From a virus: DNA of 28,509 nucleotides. The stretch's first letter is position 1. Each line of letters begins with the position of its first letter. The translations under genes and the position numbers were made by a program. The stretch spans positions 1-28,509 of IMG/VR virus record IMGVR_UViG_3300032287_002747; one strand, 5' to 3'. The notes beneath the pieces are model-generated. The model was given only the letters and a program-made list of their open reading frames with translations. It did no database searches and was not told the origin of the DNA. Shown here piece by piece: positions 6,007 through 12,684 of this stretch.

Positions 6007-6560
6007 AGGTTCCAGAGTTTGGCGGTGCGGATGCCGGCGAGCAGGACGGACTCCTCGTCCCCGCTGGTGGCGAAGTGGGTTTCATCCATGGGGACGGCGG
6101 CAAGTATCTCGTTGAGGTTCATTTCCTCCTCATCGTTGGCGGCCTTCCAGCCGTGGCGAACCACGTGTACAGTGTGCAGTTTTACGGACCACTTATCGCA
6201 GATCTCCTTGGCAACCTCGTACTCGTTAAGGTAGCGCCAGTCGGTCACTACGATGGACTGCTCGGCTCGCAGGTTGATGATGGCGTTCTCCAGGATCCTT
6301 GCGAATACCTGCTTATTGCGCCGGCGCATGGCCTTGCCGAACTCGACGAAGAGCGGCCTGTCGATGGCCTTTTCGGCGTCGTCGTTGTAATCGACTTTGA
6401 TGCCAAGTTCGTTGGCAGCAACTTCGAGGGCGCGCTTGAGCTTGTCGGCGTACGCAAAGCGGATGGCGTCGGTGGCCCTAGCGCGGATGCCCTTGGCGAA
6501 GGTGTCTTTGCCGGAGCGGGCAAACCCGCAGACCAGAATGAGATGTTGAGGCAGGCTCAT
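6003..6560 (-). CDS. Deoxynucleoside monophosphate kinase-like P-loop protein, 185 aa
   Basis: ATG 6560-6558, three bases after the previous stop. A P-loop of the form GFARSGKDTFA lies at residues 12-22, the arrangement seen in phage dNMP kinases (T4 gp1 family) and related adenylate-kinase-fold enzymes. Downstream are VTDWRYLNEYEVAKEICDKW, the usual 'D-x-R' segment, and a charged C-terminus. The expected role is phosphorylation of dNMPs to feed phage DNA synthesis in the cytoplasm. Substrate specificity cannot be read from sequence. Its stop overlaps the next GTG. Confidence 0.78.
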   Translation of the reverse strand: MSLPQHLILVCGFARSGKDTFAKGIRARATDAIRFAYADKLKRALEVAANELGIKVDYNDDAEKAIDRPLFVEFGKAMRRRNKQVFARILENAIINLRAEQSIVVTDWRYLNEYEVAKEICDKWSVKLHTVHVVRHGWKAANDEEEMNLNEILAAVPMDETHFATSGDEESVLLAGIRTAKLWNL

Positions 6561-6562
6561 GG

Positions 6563-6976
6563 TCAGAAGGTATCGGGCGGGGTGAGCGTCTGGCCCTTCT
6601 TGGCCCAGGTCAGCTTGTACTTGTAGGTGGGCTGGCCGTCGCGGGGCTCGCCCGGGGTGACTTCGACGAGCGTCTCGGTGGTCTTGCCGGCGGCCTTGGA
6701 GACGTAGGCCACGTAGTCCTCGGGGGTCTGGCCGGCGAAGGCGCTGACGTACTGGCCGGACATCTTGCCGACCATCATGGCGAGGGAGTTGGCGTACTTG
6801 GTGCCGTAGGACTGGGACAGGCAGTTGCCTTCGGCGTCCATGAAGAAGACGCGGCAGGACATCGTGCCATCGTCCCAGGTGCGGACCTTCTCGACCTTGG
6901 GCTTGCTGACGCGGAGGTTGTAGATGCCGGTCTTCGTGATGGTCTTGAGGGCCGGGCGTTCGGGGGGCTGGTTCAT
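6563..6976 (-). CDS. Hypothetical protein, 137 aa, in the recombination block (possible ssDNA-binding role)
   Basis: ATG 6976-6974, 21 bp after the exonuclease stop, with a leader rich in ACCACCCAACC. Beta-rich N-terminal half (TKTGIYNLRVSKPKVEKVRT, then CRVFFMDAEGNCLSQSYGTK) followed by a helix and a basic C-terminal strand region (YKYKLTWAKKGQ). Small beta-rich proteins next to an exonuclease and kinase are often OB-fold or DUF669-like ssDNA-binding proteins, but no diagnostic motif is visible, so this is a guess from context. Confidence 0.7.
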   Translation of the reverse strand: MNQPPERPALKTITKTGIYNLRVSKPKVEKVRTWDDGTMSCRVFFMDAEGNCLSQSYGTKYANSLAMMVGKMSGQYVSAFAGQTPEDYVAYVSKAAGKTTETLVEVTPGEPRDGQPTYKYKLTWAKKGQTLTPPDTF

Positions 6977-6997
6977 TTGTTCTGGGTGGTTGGGTGG

Positions 6998-7843
6998 TTA
7001 GGAAAAGGAGAGGGGGATGGCTTCGCCGGGCTTCTTGTAGGGCTCGACTTTGATGATCTCGGCCGGGTAAGTCGGCCAGGAGTCGAACTCGGTGCACTTC
7101 TGGTAGGTCGTGATGGCCTCCAGCATCTTGATGCCTCCGTCGGCAATCAGCTCCTGGTCGAGTTCAAAGACGGCGCCCTCGTACGGGGCCTCCTTCTCGA
7201 CGGCGATGATGCGGAACCCCTTGGGCGACTCGCCAAAGTTAAGTTTCCAGAGGTGCATGTACCAGGCGGCCTGCAGGCGGAAGTCCGGGTTGCGCTGCAG
7301 CTCGCGGCCGAAGCCGTAGGCCGTCGCCTCTTCGCGGGTCGTCTTCAGGTCGTAGATGTAGCCGTCGGCGCCGAGGAAGTCGATGCACCCCTTGAGCGGG
7401 ACGCACATGTAGGTGGCCGACAGGGCGATCTCGGCGGCGTGCACGCGGATGCCGTGGGCGGCCATCACGGCGCGGAGGCCGTCGGCGTAGTGCAGGGCGT
7501 TGTCGTACTCGTCGCAGTCGCAGGGCAGGTCGGTGTCGGCCAGCGTGCTTTTCCAGTAGTCGTACGCCGCTCGGCCTTCCTTGGTGTTCTTCTTCACGTC
7601 CGGCTCGGGCTTGTAGCGCGCGAACAGGTCGGGCTGCAGGACGGCGGCGTGGGTCATGATGCCCTCGCGGAGGGCGGCGGTGGCCTTCGGGGGGTTGGCC
7701 AGGGCGTGGCGGTACTTCGCCGGCGAGCGGAGGAGCACCTTCGCCATGGTCTGGTTGAGGTAGCCGGTCAGGGTGTCGTAGCCCGTGCGGGTGATGGTGA
7801 ACGCCTTCGCGGCGATGTCTTGGGTGGTGGGTAGGGACTGCAT
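6998..7843 (-). CDS. PD-(D/E)XK exonuclease of the RecE/DUF3799 type, 281 aa
   Basis: Start at ATG 7843-7841, directly after a CCCAACCCAACCCAAC leader; an upstream ATG at 7912 would run through a hairpin region and is less likely. Family features: SPAKYRHAL (40-48), GIMTHAAVLQPDLF (61-74, H65), catalytic CIDFLGADGYIYDLKT (153-168: D155, D165-x-K167) and FRLQAAWYMH (188-197, the Q-x3-Y motif). The enzyme should resect 5' ends of dsDNA to give 3' overhangs for the ERF annealing protein encoded at 8755-9366, making a two-component phage recombination system. Confidence 0.85.
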   Translation of the reverse strand: MQSLPTTQDIAAKAFTITRTGYDTLTGYLNQTMAKVLLRSPAKYRHALANPPKATAALREGIMTHAAVLQPDLFARYKPEPDVKKNTKEGRAAYDYWKSTLADTDLPCDCDEYDNALHYADGLRAVMAAHGIRVHAAEIALSATYMCVPLKGCIDFLGADGYIYDLKTTREEATAYGFGRELQRNPDFRLQAAWYMHLWKLNFGESPKGFRIIAVEKEAPYEGAVFELDQELIADGGIKMLEAITTYQKCTEFDSWPTYPAEIIKVEPYKKPGEAIPLSFS

Positions 7844-7879
7844 GTTGGGTTGGGTTGGGTGGGTGGAAAGGGGAGGGGT

Positions 7880-7944
7880 GCCCTGTGAACTATGGAACAT
7901 GCCCGGATCCAATCGGGCGAAACACAGGGCGACCCCAAAGGGTC
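7880..7944 (-). other. Nested hairpin region between the 111-aa gene and the exonuclease gene
   Basis: An outer 8-bp inverted repeat, GCCCTGTG (7880-7887) with CACAGGGC (7923-7930), encloses an inner GCCCG/CGGGC stem (7901-7905, 7914-7918). Next to it GACCC-CAAA-GGGTC (7931-7944) overlaps the stop codon of the preceding gene. No T-run follows, so it is not a standard intrinsic terminator; it may be an RNA processing site, an attenuator or a protein-binding site in the 99-bp gap. Confidence 0.5.
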
Positions 7945-8278
7945 AGAGGGTGTCGTCGGGGTTGTCCACGGCGTCCTCGACGGCCGACATGGTGGTGTGC
8001 ATGCCCTCGGCCTTCTCATGCATGTTGTGCAGGGAGACCAGGAGCACGGAGATGCCGGAGCGGAGGGAGTTGAGGCGCTCGCGCAGCTCGTCGAGGTCGT
8101 GGACGTCGTCGATGTGGTTGAGGTCGGTGACGGCCAGCACGGCGCGCAGGCGGGTGAGGTCCTCGCCGATGCGGTTGATGTCGGTCTGGGTGACGAAGGC
8201 CAGCAGGTAGGACTGCAGGGCGTTGGCCTCGGAGGAGAGGCGCTGGAGGTTGGCGCGGGCGGAGTCTTGGGGGCTCAT
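7943..8278 (-). CDS. Hypothetical helical protein, 111 aa
   Basis: ATG 8278-8276 overlaps the preceding TGA as ATGA. Almost wholly helical by composition, with heptad-like segments (SARANLQRLSSEANALQSYL and LDELRERLNSLRSGISVLLV) and an acidic tail (VEDAVDNPDDTL). No transmembrane segment or signal. Third of three short genes between ERF and the exonuclease. Function unknown. Confidence 0.72.
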   Translation of the reverse strand: MSPQDSARANLQRLSSEANALQSYLLAFVTQTDINRIGEDLTRLRAVLAVTDLNHIDDVHDLDELRERLNSLRSGISVLLVSLHNMHEKAEGMHTTMSAVEDAVDNPDDTL

Positions 8279-8520
8279 GTGCGGGAAGGGATGGTGATCT
8301 CCTTGATGTCGCCGGGAGACTTCACGAAGTAGCGGACTTGGGAGCGCTTGAGGGTTGGGTAGGTGTGGACCTTCCACGCCCGCATCGTCGTCTCCAGCCC
8401 CTTGGCCGTCGCGGCGGTGCACTCCCAGAAGGCTTCCCCGTCCAGCAGGATCAGGAGGCCGTAGAGGTAGACGCCGTCCTTCTCGGCGAGGCGGATGATG
8501 GACTTGGGGATTTCAGCCAT
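8275..8520 (-). CDS. Hypothetical protein, 81 aa
   Basis: ATG 8520-8518 overlaps the end of the previous gene by 8 bases and its own stop overlaps the next start (ATGA). Mixed alpha/beta composition (KSIIRLAEKDGVYLYGLLIL near the N-terminus, SQVRYFVKSPGDIKEITIPS at the C-terminus). The N-terminal hydrophobic stretch is too short and interrupted for a membrane helix. No family recognised; the context is the recombination block. Confidence 0.7.
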   Translation of the reverse strand: MAEIPKSIIRLAEKDGVYLYGLLILLDGEAFWECTAATAKGLETTMRAWKVHTYPTLKRSQVRYFVKSPGDIKEITIPSRT

Positions 8521-8758
8521 GGCGGCGCTTGTCGGCCCACTGTTGGCAGGCGTCGATGATGTCCTGGGGCGTGCAGTCCGGGGCGTGGCGGACGACGTAC
8601 CAGAGTTGGTCGCCGGCCTCGCGCATGAACTCGTTGCGCTCTTCCAGCTGGGCGATGCGGGCCTTGGCGGCGGCGAGTTCGTTGATGCGCTCCAGGTTCT
8701 TCATGGCCTCGCCGATCGGGTCGAAGGGCTGGCCGCCGGGGGTGAGGAAGTCGCTCAC
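8513..8758 (-). CDS. Hypothetical coiled-coil protein, 81 aa
   Basis: GTG 8758-8756 overlaps the ERF stop (GTGA). A heptad region (MKNLERINELAAAKARIAQL, then EERNEFMREAG) occupies residues about 19-50. It is followed by a short helical domain ending in HAPDCTPQDIIDACQQWADK. Coupling to ERF suggests co-production in fixed ratio; possible accessory of recombination, function unknown. Confidence 0.7.
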   Translation of the reverse strand: MSDFLTPGGQPFDPIGEAMKNLERINELAAAKARIAQLEERNEFMREAGDQLWYVVRHAPDCTPQDIIDACQQWADKRRHG

Positions 8759-9366
8759 AGCTGGGCCTCCTTGGCGACGGCCGCGTTGAAGGCCGGGTTG
8801 TTGGCGATGCTGGTGAGGTGCTCGGGGGTGAGGTCGGCCAGCCCCTGGCCTTCCTTGAGCCAGCCCTTGCGCTGCAGGACGCGGACGGCGGCCTCGGGGT
8901 GGGCGAGGTATCCCGACGGGCGGATGGTTTGAGGGGTCTGGCTGGCCGCAGGAGGCGTTTTGATGGAGGGGGAGAGGGTCAGTCCGTTCCCGTCGAGGTC
9001 GAGGTCCACGCTGACACAGCAGGCGGTCTGGATGGACTGCCGGCGGATGTAGGTCAGGGCGGCGCCAATCTTCTGGGGCTCGAGGCCGTCGGCCCGGATG
9101 AAGAGGTCGCCCCCGTCAAAGGTCGCGCCGTCGCGGTGGCGGAAGGAGGTGACCACGCCGATGCGGCCGTCGGGCAGGGTCCGCACGATCTGGGTGAGGG
9201 CCAGGTTGTGCTTGGCGAGGACGGGCTTCACGGCGTCCAGCAGCTGGTCGAGGGAAACGTACTTCGACCCCTTGAAGGCCGGGTTGGACTTGTTCGCGCT
9301 GACGTTCTCCAGCGCGTTGAGGGCGGCGACGAAGTCCGCGTTGGCGTCGGTGGCTTGTTTGCTCAT
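8755..9366 (-). CDS. erf: ERF-family single-strand annealing protein, 203 aa
   Basis: ATG 9366-9364, 16 bp after the preceding stop. The ERF core is recognisable: NPAFKGSKYVSLDQLLDAVK (residues about 28-47), PVLAKHNLALTQ and KIGAALTYIRRQSIQTA, the equivalent of the conserved 'GSALTYARRY' segment. The C-terminal third, after a Pro/Thr-rich linker, has a small helical domain (HPEAAVRVLQRKGWLKEGQG). The protein should bind and anneal complementary ssDNA in phage recombination and genome circularisation, with the RecE-like exonuclease as partner and the RuvC-like enzyme resolving junctions. Confidence 0.88.
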   Translation of the reverse strand: MSKQATDANADFVAALNALENVSANKSNPAFKGSKYVSLDQLLDAVKPVLAKHNLALTQIVRTLPDGRIGVVTSFRHRDGATFDGGDLFIRADGLEPQKIGAALTYIRRQSIQTACCVSVDLDLDGNGLTLSPSIKTPPAASQTPQTIRPSGYLAHPEAAVRVLQRKGWLKEGQGLADLTPEHLTSIANNPAFNAAVAKEAQL

Positions 9367-9382
9367 GGGTGCAGGGAAAGGC

Positions 9383-9604
9383 TTACTTGCCGGCGGCGAT
9401 GTCGTCGATGCTCTGCTGGTTGAGCACCTTGAGGTGGCCGTTGACGGAGAGGGACCAGTAGTTGATGTTGCCCTTGCGGCGGGGCTTGAGGCGGGCGGCG
9501 ACAGTGCCGTCGTGCAGGATGATGTAGCGCGTGTCCTTGATGGGGACGGGCGGAGTGACCAGGGACTGCGTGGTCTGCTCGTTGACGGGGATGGGTTGTT
9601 TCAT
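9383..9604 (-). CDS. Hypothetical protein, 73 aa
   Basis: ATG 9604-9602 with leader TAACTTTCCCACCT, similar to that of the gene at 13525. Small and basic in the middle (DGTVAARLKPRRKGNINYWS), with an N-terminal Pro/Thr-rich part. The pattern of a short beta sheet with Arg/Lys suggests nucleic-acid binding at most. Lies between resolvase and ERF genes. Function unknown. Confidence 0.62.
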   Translation of the reverse strand: MKQPIPVNEQTTQSLVTPPVPIKDTRYIILHDGTVAARLKPRRKGNINYWSLSVNGHLKVLNQQSIDDIAAGK

Positions 9605-9615
9605 AGGTGGGAAAG

Positions 9616-10086
9616 TTAGTTGATGGCGCCACGGCGGGCGGCGTCCAGGATGAGCAGGGCGTCGGCGTTTGCCAGAGTCACCTTGAGCTCAGAGCCGAAG
9701 AGCTCGCCGGCGCGGGCCTTCAGTTTATTCTTCCAGGCGGTGGTGGTCAGGTCGCCCTTGGTGCCGACGGGGTGGGCCTTCTGCCAGATCGCGGGGCGGA
9801 CGCGGTGGACCTCCCAGCCGCAGGCCACGGCGGCGCCGTAAAGGACGCCGGTGTTCCACATCAGTTTGCCGATGGCCGAGCCGGGGATGTTGCGGCCCGC
9901 GTAGAGTGGGGGCTCTTCGAGGTATAGCACCACCTTGTTGGCCTTGGTCGTGATGTCGGCCACTAGCTTACAGACCTCCCAATCGGTGCCGGGCATGTTG
10001 TACGACTCCAGCCCGAGGTTGTCGTGGAAGGTGACGATGGCGCCGGAAACGCCGGGGTCCACGGCGACGAGCAAAGGCTTGTTCAT
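9616..10086 (-). CDS. RuvC-like Holliday junction resolvase, 156 aa
   Basis: ATG 10086-10084 overlaps the lysin stop (ATGA). RNase H-fold motifs: VAVDPGVSGAIVTF (D10), VVLYLEEPP (E57/E58) and the C-terminal NADALLILDAA (D142, D149), the acidic set of RuvC-type resolvases. GSAIGKLMWNTGVLYGAAVA matches the helix after the second acidic motif. Length agrees with phage RuvC-like proteins. It should cut branched DNA during recombination and before packaging. It marks the switch from lysis genes to DNA-metabolism genes although the transcript seems continuous. Confidence 0.85.
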   Translation of the reverse strand: MNKPLLVAVDPGVSGAIVTFHDNLGLESYNMPGTDWEVCKLVADITTKANKVVLYLEEPPLYAGRNIPGSAIGKLMWNTGVLYGAAVACGWEVHRVRPAIWQKAHPVGTKGDLTTTAWKNKLKARAGELFGSELKVTLANADALLILDAARRGAIN

Positions 10087-10523
10087 TTGGTGCGGGTCGC
10101 TTTCGCCAATCGGGCAACGACGACCCGAGTGATGGCGGGGCAGCGGGATAGGTCAAACCCTTTCGCCCTGAAGCCCGAGAAGCCTAGTTGGTGGGCGGCG
10201 TAGACTTCGCCGATCGTCGGGCGGCGGCCGAGGGCCTTGGTCAGGCGCTCCTCGTTGTACGTCAACCAGGAGGTGGCGTACTGGTGGCCGGCGATGGGGT
10301 CGAGGGCCAGGTCGTAGGAGTAGACGGGCAGGCCGTGGGCACGGCGCCAGCGGGAGGTATCGGCCCAAGCTGCGGGGAAGAATTGGCAGAGGCCACGCTC
10401 GCCCAGCCGGCCGATGGCGCGGGGGTTGTTGGCGGACTCGACGCGGATGATGGCGTCAACCTGGGCGGGAGTGATCGCGGGGAGGCACGTGGCCGACGCG
10501 AGCAGGAAGAGCAGGGGCTTCAC
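10083..10523 (-). CDS. Secreted lytic transglycosylase / endolysin, 146 aa
   Basis: GTG 10523-10521 overlaps the previous TGA (GTGA). An N-terminal hydrophobic segment (KPLLFLLASATCLPA, residues 2-16) is a signal peptide or signal-anchor. The catalytic domain shows the SLT signature: IIRVESANNPRAIG (catalytic E29), GERGLCQFFPAAW (41-53) and TIGEVYAAHQLG (103-114). It should cleave the glycan of peptidoglycan. A signal sequence implies host Sec export, so the holin may act by depolarisation or timing rather than passage. It could alternatively be a virion lysin, but its position near the lysis genes favours an endolysin. Confidence 0.82.
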   Translation of the reverse strand: MKPLLFLLASATCLPAITPAQVDAIIRVESANNPRAIGRLGERGLCQFFPAAWADTSRWRRAHGLPVYSYDLALDPIAGHQYATSWLTYNEERLTKALGRRPTIGEVYAAHQLGFSGFRAKGFDLSRCPAITRVVVARLAKATRTK

Positions 10524-10804
10524 GACTGGGAGGTGGGGTGAAGGTTGCCGGTGAAGAGCTCGCCGTCCTTGTCGCGATAGCGCCACTTGAGCAGCGCACG
10601 GCCGGAGGGGGAGAGGTGGGCGTAGATGTCCACGTCGGTGCACCCGAAGAAGACCAGCATCTGCTCGGCCTCGGCGGCCTGTTGGGCCACCTGCTCGTTG
10701 GCGTACTTCGGGGTCCAGTCGCCCTGCATGACGCGGTCCCGGGCGTAGGCGATGCCCTGGATGAGGGTCTGCACCTCTTGGGAGGGGTTGCCGAGGTAGC
10801 TCAT
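10520..10804 (-). CDS. Hypothetical protein, 94 aa
   Basis: ATG 10804-10802 shares one base with the previous stop (TGATG). Helical N-terminal part (NPSQEVQTLIQGIAYARDRV, then EQVAQQAAEAEQMLVFFGCT) followed by a short beta-rich basic part (SGRALLKWRYRDKDGELFTG). No membrane segment. Directly upstream of and coupled to the lytic transglycosylase. Function unknown. Confidence 0.68.
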   Translation of the reverse strand: MSYLGNPSQEVQTLIQGIAYARDRVMQGDWTPKYANEQVAQQAAEAEQMLVFFGCTDVDIYAHLSPSGRALLKWRYRDKDGELFTGNLHPTSQS

Positions 10805-11127
10805 CAGTTGAGGGGCTGGCGGGCGGTGTAGGTCAGGCGGATGTCGCCCAGGTCGTCGCTGTAGTCGAGGAAAGCCTCGATGCGGCCGAGCGCGTTGACG
10901 TTCACAGTCAGATCGCGGATGCCGGAGGCGGAGAGCACGGCGGTCAGGTCGCTGACGGCGTTGTTCACGACGTCCTTGGCCGACCCCTTGGAGCCGCCGG
11001 CGAGGAGCCACTGGGCGCCGTCGAGGTTCTCGCAGAAGTTGGCCAGGGCGTTGCGCACGGGGTCGTCGCGGTGGGCCTTGCGGATGGAGGGACGCATGTC
11101 GGGGGCGTGGGCGTTGGCGTCGGGCAT
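10804..11127 (-). CDS. Hypothetical protein, 107 aa
   Basis: ATG 11127-11125 follows the preceding stop by one base. Residues 1-30 are polar and His/Pro-rich (MPDANAHAPDMRPSIRKAHR); the rest is helical then beta (DLTAVLSASGIRDLTVNVNA, DYSDDLGDIRLTYTARQPLN). Its stop overlaps the next start as TGATG. No signal or transmembrane segment. Function unknown. Confidence 0.68.
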   Translation of the reverse strand: MPDANAHAPDMRPSIRKAHRDDPVRNALANFCENLDGAQWLLAGGSKGSAKDVVNNAVSDLTAVLSASGIRDLTVNVNALGRIEAFLDYSDDLGDIRLTYTARQPLN

Positions 11128-11128
11128 G

Positions 11129-11236
11129 TTAGAACTTCGGGTTGTCGATGATCTCCAGCAGGGACGGGCCGTCGGCAAGCAGGAGGATGTAGGCCGCCAG
11201 CGCGAGGCCGGCGAGGAGGGCGAGGATGAGCTTCAT
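11129..11236 (-). CDS. Small membrane peptide, 35 aa
   Basis: ATG 11236-11234, TAA 11131-11129. Residues 2-20 (KLILALLAGLALAAYILLL) form a single transmembrane or signal-anchor helix, followed by a short polar tail DGPSLLEIIDNPKF. The leader has AACCCAACAACAAGCC. Position between neighbours with one-base spacing and a lysis-region context argue it is real despite its size. It could be a lysis regulator or an antiholin-like peptide; nothing specific is recognisable. Confidence 0.6.
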   Translation of the reverse strand: MKLILALLAGLALAAYILLLADGPSLLEIIDNPKF

Positions 11237-11258
11237 GGCTTGTTGTTGGGTTGGGAGA

Positions 11259-11552
11259 TTAGAGGGAGCCGGTGAGGCAGAGCGCGGTCCGCAGGGTGCT
11301 GGTCTGCTCCTTGTTGATGCGCTTGCCTTTGATGAGCTGCAGGGCGGCATGGTAGGCCACGCAGGCGATGATGTGGGAGTCGTTGGCGTCCTCGAGGTCG
11401 CACTCGTAGGCGTCGTGATCGGCGTAGAGGCCGGCCTTGTAGGTGGCCTGCACCTGATTGAGGTTGCGGACCTGTTCTTCGACGATGGCCGCGAGGGCGA
11501 GGAGCACGCTGGGCTTTTCGACGATAGTGACGAGTTGGGTTTCGGTAGTCAT
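11259..11552 (-). CDS. Hypothetical protein, 97 aa
   Basis: Start chosen at ATG 11552-11550, which follows the recurring AACCAAGCC leader; an in-frame ATG at 11606 would add 18 unrelated residues. Helical protein: LVTIVEKPSVLLALAAIVEE, then an acidic/His middle (YADHDAYECDLEDANDSHI) and a helix with a basic turn (YHAALQLIKGKRINKEQ). The N-terminal hydrophobic run is amphipathic rather than membrane-spanning. Function unknown. Confidence 0.65.
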   Translation of the reverse strand: MTTETQLVTIVEKPSVLLALAAIVEEQVRNLNQVQATYKAGLYADHDAYECDLEDANDSHIIACVAYHAALQLIKGKRINKEQTSTLRTALCLTGSL

Positions 11553-11615
11553 GGCTTGGTTGGTGGGTACGGGGATGAGTAGGCAACACCTTTGCCAAGG
11601 TTGCAAGGCAAATGT

Positions 11616-11632
11616 TTTGGAAAGTTTCCAAA
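11616..11632. promoter_or_regulatory. 17-bp perfect palindrome, operator-like
   Basis: TTTGGAAA-G-TTTCCAAA: 8-bp arms with a single central base, unusually AT-rich for this genome, 64 bp upstream of the ATG at 11552. The symmetry suggests a dimeric regulator site controlling the segment from 11552 downward. Confidence 0.6.
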
Positions 11633-11682
11633 GGGGGGTTTGCCGGAGGTCATTTGGATACTCCCACCCGTCCCCTAGATAC

Positions 11683-11700
11683 CCCCGCCAAGGGGTCTAG
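11683..11700 (-). repeat. 18-bp dispersed inverted repeat, copy B
   Basis: Read on the minus strand this is CTAGACCCCTTGGCGGGG, identical to plus-strand 1931-1948. It starts 7 bp after the stop of the two-TM protein gene. The two copies are in opposite orientation relative to transcription, so their transcripts would be complementary over 18 nt. Confidence 0.8.
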
Positions 11701-11706
11701 ATTGCC

Positions 11707-12048
11707 CTAGGAAGCCTTTTGAGCCCGGGGACGATAGAAGACCCGCACCAGCACCGCCGCGAGGACGGAAAAGGACCCGACCGCCAACGCCCACCCGAAG
11801 TCGCGGATGGTCTGGAGGGCCAGCGTGGCCGTCGATAGTTGCCGCTCCAGGTTCGCGTCGTCGCTCTTCAGGTCCTTGCCCCCGTCCACGATGATGAGGG
11901 CCATGGTCTGGGAATTGCCGAAGGCCGACAGGACTGTCTCGCAGATCCACGCCGACCCGAGGGCCGAGGCGCCGGCCGCCAGGGTGAGCAGCACCACCGC
12001 CCAGAGCAGGTTCGTGTCAGCGCTTCCGCTTTGCTGGTCGCTTTGCAT
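11707..12048 (-). CDS. Two-transmembrane protein of the lysis region, 113 aa
   Basis: ATG 12048-12046 overlaps the holin-like gene by 32 bases. Two hydrophobic helices, about 14-33 (LLWAVVLLTLAAGASALGSA) and 85-104 (GWALAVGSFSVLAAVLVRVF), flank a polar 50-residue loop; the C-terminus is basic (YRPRAQKAS). The overlap with a holin-like gene and the topology suggest an antiholin, a second holin or an inner-membrane lysis accessory. Not assigned to a family. Confidence 0.7.
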   Translation of the reverse strand: MQSDQQSGSADTNLLWAVVLLTLAAGASALGSAWICETVLSAFGNSQTMALIIVDGGKDLKSDDANLERQLSTATLALQTIRDFGWALAVGSFSVLAAVLVRVFYRPRAQKAS

Positions 12049-12394
12049 TGGCCTTCTCCTTCTTGGGTTTGCCTACGATGCCGGCCTGCGTGGCCTGCAG
12101 CTTCTTCTTCGCGGTGTCCTCCGCCCACGCCACGATCTGCAGGGCCATGTAGCCCGACAAGCCGTTGAGCGCCCAGAGCATCTTCTTGTTCTGGATGTAC
12201 TCCTCCAGGGCGAAGCCGGAGAGGATGGCCACGGCGCACGCGACGACGAGGTGGCCGATGACACGGCCGACACTCAGCTTCTCGTCCGTGAGGATGATCT
12301 TCACAGTCATGCCCATCATGCCCAGGAGCCCGGCGATGCCGGCCTGTTTCACTTCGGGCCCGATGTCGTCGGGGTTTAGAGGGGCGGCGCTCAC
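12017..12394 (-). CDS. Holin-like membrane protein, 125 aa
   Basis: GTG 12394-12392 overlaps the metallopeptidase stop (GTGA). Hydrophobic helices at about 18-35 (AGIAGLLGMMGMTVKIIL), 45-65 (VIGHLVVACAVAILSGFALE) and 72-91 (MLWALNGLSGYMALQIVAWA), then a highly charged basic tail (KPKKEKANAKRPAKRKR). Up to three membrane helices, small size and a Lys/Arg-rich cytoplasmic tail are typical of holins and resemble LydA-type proteins. It would permeabilise the inner membrane at the time of lysis. Confidence 0.72.
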   Translation of the reverse strand: MSAAPLNPDDIGPEVKQAGIAGLLGMMGMTVKIILTDEKLSVGRVIGHLVVACAVAILSGFALEEYIQNKKMLWALNGLSGYMALQIVAWAEDTAKKKLQATQAGIVGKPKKEKANAKRPAKRKR

Positions 12395-12684
12395 GAGATG
12401 CGGACGGGGGTGGTGTGCTTGCCCTGCACGATGCGGCGGTAGTTCTCCTGCCAGAGGACGGCCGACACCACCTTGCCGGCTCGGTCCACTTCCTTCTCGC
12501 TCATCTCGGGGAAGGCGATGTGCAGGGCTTCGTGGGCCAGCACCTCCAGCTCGCGGCGGGGCGAGAGGCGAGGGTCAATCTCGATGGTCGGATGATTGGG
12601 GTCGGTCTCCGCCTGCCCCCACGCGCGCTCCTTGCCGAGCGGACGCCAGATAACCTTAACCTTCTTTGCTTTCTTGCGCGGCAT
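12391..12684 (-). CDS. Small HExxH metallopeptidase-like protein, 97 aa
   Basis: Start chosen at ATG 12684-12682 (MPRKKAKKVKVIW), overlapping the lipoprotein gene by 29 bases; a longer in-frame start at 12735 lies deeper in that gene and is unlikely. A zinc-binding motif HEALH is at residues 51-55, preceded by ELEVLA and followed by IAFPEMSEKEVDRAGK, where E64 or D67 could be the third ligand, as in SprT-like and other small phage metallopeptidases. The N-terminus is basic. It sits inside the lysis cluster, coupled to the holin-like gene. Substrate unknown; no signal peptide, so it acts in the cytoplasm or after lysis. Confidence 0.75.
   Translation of the reverse strand: MPRKKAKKVKVIWRPLGKERAWGQAETDPNHPTIEIDPRLSPRRELEVLAHEALHIAFPEMSEKEVDRAGKVVSAVLWQENYRRIVQGKHTTPVRIS

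Larger units (their letters stand above)
11553..11706. other. Intergenic region (154 bp) with palindrome and dispersed repeat
   Basis: Separates the holin cluster from the small genes before the lysin. It contains the 17-bp palindrome at 11616-11632, copy B of the 18-bp dispersed repeat (11683-11700), and the plus-strand string CCAAGGTTGCAAG, which resembles the structural-gene leader motif in the opposite orientation. Likely a transcription punctuation point; no T-tailed terminator seen. Confidence 0.5.

Noticed and set aside
6977-7834. 285-codon plus-strand frame
   Set aside because: Antisense of the PD-(D/E)XK exonuclease; no motif, and no other plus-strand gene is supported.
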